64,000 nt of DNA, from positions 937,793 through 1,001,792 of the forward strand of contig MEHQ01002595.1 in assembly GCA_008828725.1 (NCBI GenBank), read 5' to 3'. Origin of the DNA: Saccharina japonica (taxonomy: Eukaryota > Sar > Phaeophyceae > Laminariales > Laminariaceae). Below, piece by piece: positions 45,801 through 57,800 of the stretch; the stretch's first letter is position 1, and the number at the start of each line of letters is the position of its first letter. The notes under the pieces were generated by a model. That model was not told the origin of the DNA. It saw only the letters and a list, made by a program, of their open reading frames with translations, and did no database searches. Position numbers and translations under genes: made by a program.

Positions 45801-48800
45801 TTGCTCGACGAAAAGAAGAACGACACACAGAAGACACTCCTTCCCGCACTGAAAATGAACAACAAACCAGACTGGTGAGGTTAGGGGGCTTGAATACGAC
45901 AACCGATTGTTCTTCGCAGGTGGGTATTTTAGGTGCCTTGGTTTTCGTACACTTCACTCCTCCTCCTTGCCTAGGTCTCGCAAATGCATTGGGCACCACT
46001 CTGCGCAGAAGCACAAGGAGATGTGAAGATCAAACGATCAAACTTTGGCCCAAAGGGGCATAAATAGTGGGGTATCGGGAAAGTTTGTTTCTTGTATAAT
46101 ATATTCCTCGAGAACATAGACACATGCTAATCACTCAATAACGATCCGTTAATTTCGGCCCGAGGTGTAATACAGTCAGTAGCAGTTCGTAGTATTAATA
46201 GTGGGGTATCGGGAAAGTTTTTTTGTTCTTATTATACGTATACCTTGAGAATATGCTAAACACTACGAGTATTAATAAACACTCAACATTTTATATATAT
46301 TCTCGCTATTAATAGTCTAGTATAATATATACTCCTCATACATACCACGTAAGATCTTGATTCTTCAATCAACACACCAAAAAAAATGTTTCCGTGACAG
46401 AAAAGACTTGCAAATGGAAGGTTGCAGGTGGACCATTAATTTTCCGTGCTATCTTTGTCGGTCGTGTCTCAAGTAAATGCTGAACGCTTTCCACACACGC
46501 TATTCCTGTCATTTTGTTGTATCATACCTGGTATATATGTAAATATATTGACGTACCGAATGGAAGCTTATCGGTACGTCCTGACTACGAATGTATATTT
46601 CCACTGATTTCCATGTATTATATGGATATAACATACATATGAGCATTGATTGGTATATACCTCTGTAATACCAATTTGTACGTATCAGTATTTACCGTCT
46701 CCATGGGACATCTACTGTTTGTATGTACCGTATGTCAGTGTTTTGGAGATGGGGAGCTTGTTGCTGAGGGCATCGCGAGGTCTCGCGGCTGAAACGAGTC
46801 CTCCTTAGCAGTCAGTGTCAGTATGCCTGTGCAACGCATTCGAACCGGCTGGTGTTTTTCGATCATCTCCACGACACGCTGGATATGGGCATATGGGCAT
46901 ATAATATGGGCATCTTGCTTACTGGCGTGATGCCGTCGTCGTTTATGGACTCGGTTTGCATGTATATATTATGTTTGCATGGCACCAGACCACCAGACCA
47001 CTTATGTACGAGTGTGTACAAATACCAGTCATATTTAGACGATGATTTTATGTGTCCATCGCCTATCAATAATGCTGTTGACATGCATTCACAATTAATA
47101 GCAGCAGTGACATCCTCTATTATAACATATACCCTGGTTATAGTTTGGTGCCGTCCCATTTGTTATCTTCGCCCTTCTTTTCTCTCCCCCTCTTTTGTCG
47201 TCACTCAGATCCGGGGTTACAGAGTAGAGGCTCTTCTCCCTTCTCCCCCACTAGTTCTCGGTTCGTGTAGGTATTGCATTTTTATCGCGACCCGTTGTTT
47301 CCTAGTCGACTCGCATCGAATTGAATTATACTTGTACGTACTACATTACTGTACTACACATACTGTAAATTAAGTGCATTTACAATGATATGTCAAACCT
47401 GCCAAGTGCCAAAAATGTATATATACTTCGTCCTCTTGTAGAGGTACTGGCATCGTCACACCTACTTCCGAGAGTAGTGGTACGTAGCGTAATGACGATA
47501 TGATAGGGTATACCAGGTACAGTTGTGTACGTATAGGGGAATACCTGGTAATTTTTCCAGTTACTGTCCTATGTCAATTTGGTGCCAAGGCTCAGGCTCT
47601 TCTTTAGCTGCCACTATTAAACACAGGATATTTGTATGGCACTTAGCATACTCGTACTACGCTGTAGAGCCCGACCCTGGTTGAACACCATTTCTTCCGT
47701 CGTGTTTCATATTTCTCGTTTGAAAACGAGCCTGCTAAGTATCACGCCCGAATTTCTTAACTCTGCTACTTAACTGCACTGCACAGAAACACAAGTATTA
47801 TTCAAAATACAAGCAAATTGTCTCGAAGACGGGAGGAGTGCAGCCTAAAGTGGTCTAACTTGTATGGAATGTCTGTTACAGTACACGGACAAGCTACTAC
47901 TACGCGAGCTGCTCGAGAGAAAAAATCCCGACACGCTAGCGAGGGGCTCATGCAGTACAGGTATTAACAATAAGACCATTTTACCTCGGCAGGTGCGATG
48001 TATCGTTGTAAGTTGAAAACGCTCCACACAAATATCTGCCTTCCGAGCCCCGTCGTCCATTCCGGAACACGGGAGTCGACATCCAGGAGTATGCCCAACC
48101 TCGAGTAGTGTGCGAGTATACTTACTGAGCTCGGTTGACGGATGATCCGAGCTAAAAAGAGAATGTACTGAGAAAAAAACAGAGAGAAGAGCAACAGAGG
48201 AGACATAGGTAGAACTGGGAAAAGGTCGGGCATATAAAATACGTGTAGGATACCTACAAGTATGGATACCTACAAGTATGGCCTGGTTCTATTTTTCTCG
48301 CCAAAAAGAGCTAACTAAGAAATAGGACCAGGTGTATTGCACACACGCCGCACATGCTTCTGGGCTACTCTCATATAAGTTATACCTGGTATTATTGACA
48401 GTAACGACGCGCACCGCTTGTCGACAAACAGTGCCAGTACAGGACACCTAATACGACACCGGATATCTGGTCCGGGCTGGACATCTTATTAGAGAGCGGG
48501 TGCTTCCTGCACTGATGCCAAGATAACGACCCCAATCTCTAAGTTCCCTACAAATCTCAGCCTGGTTTTCTTGTTAGCCTGGCTTTCTTTTTGGGCGTTT
48601 TGTACTGTACAGCAGCAGTATGCTGTACATTTTCTCTTCATAGAACGAGTATGTATTAATATATACATACGTGAAGGGGATAATTTAATATATATTTGTC
48701 CACCAGCGGCTGCAGCAAATCAGCGGAGATCACGAAAGACACACGCGCATACGTATATATATGTATAACATGTGCAACCTACCAAGGTATCAGTTAGTGC

Positions 48801-51800
48801 TTATGATGATTGCCAGAGCAGTCACCCCTTCAAGTAGCGCAGCTGTACGAGGCGTTCCCGCTGTCCGTGATAAAAGAAACCGAACAACAACCCGAGAGCT
48901 CCAGCTGGCCGTGATAAAAGGGCCCGAACAGCACCGCGGGAACACAGGCAGAGTGTAGAAACCTTTGTAGGGTCATGCCCCAAAGATAGGTAGACCTCAG
49001 CTGGCGAGTCTTCCTTCTTAGATTCGAACCTGGTGCATCATTGAGACGATTATTTCAAGAACACGTCGAAAACCTATCGTATCGATTTTATTTATGTTAA
49101 TAGTAATGCTACAATCACAGCACCTACCGTACGTTGTCTGGGCCGTATGGTATCTACGTAGTAATTGGATTGTTGTTCCAACACGCCCTTCCTGGTCGAA
49201 AGTTTGGATGCCATCTTGCAAGCTGGGGGGGGAAAGTTAACCTCCTTGTTTGTGACTATTAATACAGACCACGCCCTTTGAAATGCCCGGCTCCGGTGGG
49301 TCTCGATCAACGTAAAGAACACACGCTGACCCATGTGGCAGAAAACATGGCTTCGTACTCGTAGTAGGCTCTATGGATACAAATGAAACAAAGTACGTTC
49401 AGTGTTTGTTTCTTGCTGAGGTATTATGATACTCCTGGTTTTAGTTGCTGTCGCAACATCCACGCTGGTGCGACCAACGAGGGCAGCGCGAGACAGCCGA
49501 AATGAAACCGGGCGGGCGGGAGAGTGACGGTAGGAATTTAGCTTGCCAACGCATTCGATAAAGGGGTTGAGGGTCTCTACAACCGTGTACGAGGCGAGCA
49601 TACTACCAACTCCTAACCCCATTACGGGGGACCATAGTAAATACTAGTAATACTAGTAAATAGGACCTACGGAAAAACACAAAATATATATATATACGTA
49701 TTTCCCCATTTTGACTATTAATAACAATATTTGGTCCTGTTTACTATTAATAGTGTTTATGATGGTCCTCCGTAATAGTCCAATCAGACCCTATCAGCCG
49801 TTGACTGCTTAGCGTTATCCCTTTGTCTTGTACACAGTGTGTGCCAACCATAGCAGCATCGCGTATATGGTGACCTCCTATTAATGTAAGTACTGGACGG
49901 CCTATCAAATGGCGACGTGACCGAGCAAACGACCGGCGGCATTGAGGGCTAGCGAACAGTAAACAGGGCCACCGCGGGCGATCGACGGCGCGACGAAAGT
50001 ATACATAATAGTCACGGAAATACGTGTTCAGCTCGGCAATGCCCGAGAGAAAGTTCCGTGCACGCCCGAACAATGATTCCGAGGTCGGCTTAGTGTCTGC
50101 ATCGAGGTATGGAGTAACACCAGCAGTGGTACTATAATACAGCAACACCAACAGGGCAATCGGGGTTCTGGATATGCTATTTTATAATAATATGCCACTG
50201 CTGTGCAATTTACTTGCTCCCAATACTCGTAAGTCATTCCTGTTGCCTCAGAAAAGAGCCGGGTTCCGACCTGCTCCACGCGGCACTCGAGTTGAACTCG
50301 ACATGCCGTATACATAAAATGCAGTGTATCAGGAGGTCTGGTGGAACACGCTGTTGTTCTAGGGGGCTCGTCTGTGGCGCCATGAACGCTGAGACCATGT
50401 TCAAGGCCAAATATCGATATTTACCAGCGATCCAATTATGATGCCGTTGATGCTACTGACTCTTGCCACTCCTGTCCGGTACAGCAGGACCGCCTGTTTT
50501 GTTTTCCTGTACTTGGATAGGCGGCAACCAGTGCAATTGTCGAGTTCCATTCAAACCCGATAGCAATTGCTCGCGATGTTGCCTCTGTTCGGGAATTCGC
50601 TCACAATGACATGGCTCAAAGTTTGGTCAAGGTTTCCTGCCAACCGTGGTGGGAGATGGCAGACCATGGAAACGGCCTCATTTGCTGTGAAACCCTTGAC
50701 GGTTTAATATGTTTCGGTCCATTGTTTCCTGCTAGTAGTATCCCCCGTTCCATCGCTATTTCGTGTTAACCCGTGCACTTCCGCCGCGCTTTATTCCTCT
50801 CTGTTGGCTGACTCTCGCCACCGGACAGCGGTTGCATCAGTAGGAACCAACTGGTCTGCCACTACCGCAAGAAGAAGCCTCGGACCAGGTCAAAGGCGAA
50901 GGAAATAACGCCTCCGCAACAGGGGCAGTCCGTCGGCGCCAAGCGACCTGTGGAGCCGCTCCAGTTGACAGCAGGGGTGGGCACGGTGGCACCATCACGC
51001 GGGCGGTGCGTGGCAAGCGTATCGAGCGTACTCTCCCTCAAGAGGTGTGAAATTGACGGGGTGGGAGGAGTTATTTCGTGATCATTTCGGACCCTAAACA
51101 ATACCAGTGTGGGGATAGTTGGGTTGATTTTTCATGAACCGAGAAATGCTGTAGTGCTCAGCGCTTTTGCGGCTGCAGTTAACCACACCTCACCAGCATT
51201 GGTGGCGGCCGTTCCAGAGTATACCTTCGGGAAACGTAGGCAAGAAAAGTCGTTACATATGTCAATACGTGATAGAAAATTGTTTGACGGCGACACAGTT
51301 GTTTCCACGAGTCAGCCGTAGCAGAAGACGCACCCCTACAAGCACAGCCGTATAGCCATACGCAACGGGAGGAGTATTATCGTCACATTAAGTGCACATC
51401 AACAACCAGCCCGTGAGCTCGGCTCCTCGTTTTACCGGCGCGTAGGCGTGTCGATGCCGCAGCTACCTGTTCACCATCGCCTTGATCCTGCCCTCCACCT
51501 CTTGTCCTTGTCCGCAGAGTCAGGCTAGGACCCGGCCGGCTATATTCTACTCCAAGGTCGGCCAGTTTCACGTAGGACATTGTCCGACCTGCCGCGTTGA
51601 CGTTATTGCAATCCCAGGTGTCGTTTTAGCGCGTCTCCAGCGACGGGCCTAGTTGGGACGCAGGAGAACGCCTTCTTGACTGACTACTTCGCGTGCCTGG
51701 GCTTCCTCCCACTCGCGAGCGCAAGGTGAGCGGCGCGGCCTTCATCCCTGCTATGAACTATTTACTTGGAAGGCGTTTCAGGTATATCGTCGCGTTGCTA

Positions 51801-54800
51801 GCGCTGATACGCTGTCACTGCAGGCGATGGCGCTGACAGGCAAACCCAGTGCAGCTGCTACGGGCAGAACGACGCGCAGGTGTGGGTTGTTGGAGAGGCA
51901 GCAGAGACCACCGAGTGAAAGTCGCTGAGATGATGCATTTAAACGTACAAAGAGAGTAACAACAAGAAGTGACACCGACCCTTACGTGGTTCCCTGGGTA
52001 TAGTGCTACAACCGCTGCTGTCTTAACCCGAAAGCCCTGCACCTTTTGCTTGCAGCTTGGTTCGGCAGGCGATGGTGAAGATCATGCTTGGCTCCATGCC
52101 GCAAGAGCGCGAGGAAATTTTTCGTGATGGTGGAGGGGGCCTTGCAGGGGGAGGGCAATCGCCAGACCAACGTCAAGGCTGGCACGGGGGTTGGAGCCAG
52201 ACGTTGGCTTCTCAAGATAGTACGGGCCATCCCTCGGAGTGCATCCTCTGGTGCACGATCGCCCTCGGAGCGCTCGTCCAGGGTTGCTCGTCAGAGTTCG
52301 TGAGTTACCCCCCTCCTGCACACGAAACCGATTGCTGCCGCTGTACTCTACCTATACACGGTAACGTTGTACTTCGTATGAAACAATGCACCCTGATATG
52401 CGACGAGGACGTCTTGTCCGCTACTGTACATTGGTACGACATTCTGAACTTGTGGTGGGCATGCGGCGTGTGGACTGTTGAGCGGATTGGGGGCAATGTC
52501 ACGACAAGTTGGAGTGAGTAAAGGAGCTCCCTGTGCCGTGCGACCCGCGCGTTCTGGTGTGCAGTAGCACTCAACCCACCCCTCCACATTCTCACTGGAT
52601 CCCGCGAAGAGAAAGCGTGGTCGCATATGCCATTGCAGTCTCTGCCTGAACCGTAAATAACTTCGATCAGAACCGGTTTGGATACAGAATATATATGGTC
52701 GCCGAAGCTAGGACCATTGCAAACATGACGTGTATGACTCTGTTGTTTGCGTGACAAATATTCGTCCGAAATGTGCACTTTAATTCTTCTGTTCGGATGA
52801 TCTTCTTCTGTACCACTGTTGGATCCGGAAATATCATTTGTGTTCGGCGTGGTCTCGTAGATGTCTCCTTGGGTCGATTTCGGATCGCTCTCGGGCGGCT
52901 CCCTGCCCCTACTCGTTTCGCTCTCGGATGTTATCTCGACCGGCTGTTGGATCAATATCTCGTTGGCTACGTCGGGTATCTTGCTGTGCTTCGAATTCCC
53001 TATCTCAGGGTTCGGATAGGTTTCAGTGGTAAAAGTAGTTATTAGACAATTCTACCCCAGGTCGGGTCGGAAACGCCGGCTAAACCCGCCGCCTAGGTTT
53101 GGTCTCGTGTGTAGTAGCATCATGCACCGTGCACATCAATAACAAAGCTTCTTCAATGCAGACAAAGTTGACCATAGAAGAAGCGATTGACAATGCGCGG
53201 GGGGAAGAAAAGCAGGGCTTGGCGCACGTGGTCACCTTGTGTTGCGGGTCATTAGAGTCGCAGCTGTTGGTTTGCTCGACCGTAGACGGGTCGTATCCGT
53301 ACACAACAGTATTGTACCTCACTACGGCCTCCTCCGTGCTCTGCGGCGTCATGGCTGCAACAGAAGAACTAACTAGCCTGAAACCGAAAATGGTCTTATT
53401 TATTTTCAAGGTGGAGGGATATGTGAAACTAGCGCGAAGCTCCCTCGCGGAGTGCTTCGACGGGACCACCATCGAAACGGCGAGGTGAGGCAATCTCGAC
53501 ATGGTGCGTGTGTGCCTAGCGTGGTGCATCGGCGTCTCTTGTGCGGCTTACGGGGAGATGGGCGAGTTTGATATCTCTTGGTCACACACCAATAAATGTC
53601 ACGTTTCCGCATACCAGACGGTACCGCGTACCAGACAATTCGACGTACAACGTGTTGTGACCTCGATAAAGTTCTAGCCATGTACAAAACAATTCGATAA
53701 AGTTGTACCCAGGACAACTATTTGTACCGTGTACCAAACAATTCGATATTATATCAACGAGTATTAACAAGATGTCGTGTTTCGCCGATGGTTCATTGTG
53801 TCCCCTTGTGCCCGAGTACGGCCAATTAAACCACGTCACCAATGAACCGGTAGTAAATATATAAACGCCATAGATGAAACGACAACAACCAATTAATACA
53901 CAGACATCGACGTCGATAAAGCGACCGCACCACCGCAAACGGATAATGGCGAAAGGGTATTTGGCCGAAACAAGCCGTCGACGAAACGATAATCAAAGTA
54001 TAGATAACGTCGGCGAACGATACACGATGACCGTAGCCGTGTATCATTATTAATAACTTAGGTTCGTTGACCCCGGCATGAACAAACGGCTGTACCGTTG
54101 TGCATGGTAGCTGTGCCGTGTGAGATGTGCAGTGCGCAATGTGCATTGTGCGGTGTGCCTTGTGTCTTCCACCATATTCGTAGAACCAGCGGTGGGGCTA
54201 AAGCACGAGACTGGCCTATTATATAGCAGTACTCAGGTCTCGGGTGTATACTCTGTCAAAATCGTGATAACTATCGGTTTCTATTACGGTGCGGGTGAGT
54301 TGAGTTGAACACGACTGAAAGCGAGGTTTACTGTGAATGGACAAATTGACACTTGTTTGTCTTTGGAAGCGTATGCGGCTTCGCGGCTCATGGGTGGGTG
54401 TTCTGATACAGCTCAGGTGATTCCCCTTTTCATGTCCTCACAGTCCTGTCATCTTGTTGATGCCTCCGTGGTTGCATGCACACCGTTCGCCCTATTGTTC
54501 CTTGCAGGGCCTACCTCGTTATGGCGTTCTTGCACAGCTTTCTTGGGGATCAGGCGAGTGTAAACCATAGCGCGACCGTCCGTATGCGGATGTAGAGCTA
54601 CATACCATGCAACGAGATTGCACCGCGTCAGCATGTACCGCACGCCCCAAGGCCTTGTTTGTACCGCCAAGTGTACGTCCAGGTCAGGCACGGTTGGCGA
54701 ACGCAGAGGCGTGGTATAGTTGCGGCCAAGGCAACTGTTTTTGTTAGCCGTGAACCCGGCATTATCTTTTCGCCTGCCAATCAGTCAAAGTTATGTATTT

Positions 54801-57800
54801 AGCTGTCGATTTAACGGGGTTCTCCGATCGAAATGTAGGTACCCGCTCGAGTAACCTGGTACGCAGCAGACTTAAATGAATTCTCACTGTGGGCAAAATG
54901 TACCCTTCTCTCAAACACATATAGGCATGCACATTATATTGTTGTAGACCGGAGTACGCTAGAGTATGCTCGCCTGTGATATAATAGACCATAAGGGGCG
55001 ACCCCACGTGGACTATCCCTCACAGCTTTTGAATGCGACGCATTGTCTGTCAACTTGTGACGCAAATGCTTCAATATTATAGTTTTGTCTCTCCCCCCCC
55101 CGTTCTCAACCTTGGTCTATTTTGTCCTCTTTCGTTCTGTGTCCTTCTCTCTGCCCTCTTCCGTCGCACGTTTCGCCTACATTCCATCGCCTTCATATCC
55201 GTGTGCCTTCTCTTGGCTTACACGCCGGTGTCACCGTCATTTGTGGTGAGAGCAGCCGAACAACCAGAAGTATCTTGCCTTCGCGAACAGCATCGTGGAG
55301 CGCCTACCCCACGACACGATCCCAACGGTAAGTCAATCGCCGAAGCGCAGAGCTATCCCGGCGTTCCATACCCTACCACCAGTAGCACGTACTTCGCACT
55401 CACTACGCCGTTTGTGAGCGCCGCTGTTAACAATTCAACGCTAGAAGAAAATATAGTTTATTATTGAACGGGCTCTGCTGTGGCGGGTACGATATATCCC
55501 TGTGTGTGTATATTATGAGGACCAACGGGTGCGGAGGGAGGTGTAAAGCATCATCCCCGAAGTCCGGCGGAGGATATCTCAACCGCACAATTCGTAGACA
55601 TCCAATATCTATGTATTGGAGATGATGGCTGAACCATGCCTTTGGCTACGCTCGTTCGACTACGCCGCTCGGTTATACGGAGGGAAGAACGGATTCACAA
55701 CATCTCGAAACTCTCACTGCGTCGCTTCGATTGTACTGGGTCCATCCACTCTGTCTACGCGTTTCCCCCCTTGGGAACAGGTGGGGAGTCTAGGGTTCTA
55801 TACCCGTGCTAGAGTAACGCCTTCCTCAATGCTGTCCGCTCGGTCCCCCCTTTTTTGTGTAACCGGACACAGGGCATGGAGCAAATGCTACTCTCGGAGG
55901 GAGACGAGTCGAGGTTATTCCACTACGGCTGTCGTGGCACTGGTATCGGATCCAAGCTTAAGGAGAAATCGGCGTACAGCAACCAGATCCCCGAGGTAAG
56001 ACAGCATTGTCTATTGGCACGCTGGTAATTCGTCGGAGTCCGGTATTTGCAGTGACTGAACGATGTGATCAGTGGGTATGCTTGTGGTCCAAATAACGAC
56101 CTCTGGGTTCCCCCGATTTGAGTACGTCAGATTATGACCGCCCCGGCTGTAAATATACTATTGCATTGGGTCTCACTCAACTGCGGCGCAGTCAGTCCCC
56201 GCATCTTCAACGAATGAGTACACGAGGACGCCGTTGCTTTTACATGAAGGGTGTTGACGGATGCAAACGATTCCATAGATGCCACCACCACCTCTGACAT
56301 AGTCGCGAATGTTTAGGTCCTTCAGCTTCTCTGGTGAATATTTCCCACTCTCTCATGCGGCGGTGATTACTCGGGGTAATCATATTTTGTATGTGTGTGC
56401 AACTGCAGTATATGTGTTTTTCCCATCCCTCCTCTATACCTCACGAGGCACAACCATATTGGACACTCAGTTTAGCTGCGTGCTGTAAGCCTACTTCGTC
56501 GATTTGCTCAGCTACCCGTGCTGCTGTTGTGTTGACACTGCTTTCACCGTGTATCCACAGACGAAAGCTGTCATGCACGAGAGCGACCTCTGCAGCTTCT
56601 TTTTCCTGGCAGATCGGTACTGGCACAACGCATTTTTGGAAGACATCCGGACCAGGGGTGGCTCAGCGAACACCACAGGGCAGGGCGGGGGGGGGCGCGA
56701 TTGGGGGGTGCAGCCAGAAACGCGCACGTTCCAAGCGCAAGGAAACTTCGGGAAGATGGAGGGGGCGAACTTCGGGAAGATGGAGGGGGCACACAGCGGG
56801 AAGATGGAGGGGGTGGGGGGCTGGGATCGGGGCGGTCCTGGGGCCCCATTGCGGTCGGGTGCGGGTTTCAGGGAGGCGGTAAAGCGTCAGGGTTTCAATA
56901 CCCCGCCCCCTGCTGGAACGGCGATGAAGACGTGCGTCAAGGAGATGTTGCCGGCACTGGCGAGTCTCTTAGCGGTGATCGAGAGGTAGGCGTGGCCAAC
57001 TCACTAGCGGGCTTTATGAGCGCTGGGCTGGATAAATTTGTGTTCGTCCTTGCTGTGTTTATGTACTGTCAATTACGCCGAGGAGGGAGCGGCCAGATCC
57101 ACAACACGCGTTCCCCGACTTCCCTTTCCTCGTTTGGTTGTAAGGGGAGATTATTGATATGTTCGTCGCTATGCACTCGCTGTGGTTGTCTTGTTTCCCA
57201 CGTGCTGGTTTCGTGCTTATAGTTACCGCAGTAAGAAGGTCGTTCATTTAAACAACGAACAAGGAACCTGTGGCCAAAGGTGGACACCATAACACACAAA
57301 ACACATCGCGTTTCTGTTTGTAGGTGCCCTTTAGTCTGCTGGGTGTTTCGCGTGTCGGGTCAGCGCTTCAGCAGTCCATTTCCAACCAGCCAGGCCAGCG
57401 AACTGTAAGGGTTACCGCAGTAAGAAGGTCGTTCATTTCAACAACGAACAAGGAACCTGTGGCCAAAGGCGGACACCATAACACACAAAACACATCGCGT
57501 TCCTGTTTGTAGGTGCCCTTTAGTCTGCTGGGTGTTCCGCGTGTCGGGTCAGCGCTTCAGCAGTCTATTTCCAACCAGCCAGGACAGCGAACTGTAAGGG
57601 CGTAGCGGGCTGATGTATGCCCTCCTGAGTTTGTGCTATCTGCTAATGGTCCGAACTAAGATCGTCATTGACCTTCACGAGAACAGGCATGACGTTAGAG
57701 CAGGAGTTTCGGTTTATGACCCAGTCCGGGGCTATTCCCTCAAGCTTCCATTCGGTAGCCGTCAGCCACGAGTCATATAACGCTTCAGAACGCCCCTTTC

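Larger units (their letters stand above)
42855..50828 (+). other. Right paralog intron 1, expanded by transposons
   Basis: The intron is 7974 bp against 2715 bp in the left paralog. It holds a family B SINE-like copy, a Stowaway-like MITE, three TTACGGGG-family MITEs and a GGACACC-family MITE, listed separately. I found no exon in the segments 45640-48430 and 48620-49620. The 173-codon open frame at 46852-47373 has no conserved partner. Confidence 0.7.

Noticed and set aside
46852-47373. 173-codon open frame
   Set aside because: It lies in intron 1 of the right gene, has no recognised domain and no second copy, and the sequence is partly repetitive.
49021-49040. B-box-like GGTTCGAATCT on the minus strand
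   Set aside because: No A box or cloverleaf can be built around it.
50300-50380. Cys-rich frame CIRRSGGTRCC as second half of the zinc cluster
   Set aside because: It does not follow an acceptor in the required phase. The exon at 50829 fits both phase and the left paralog.
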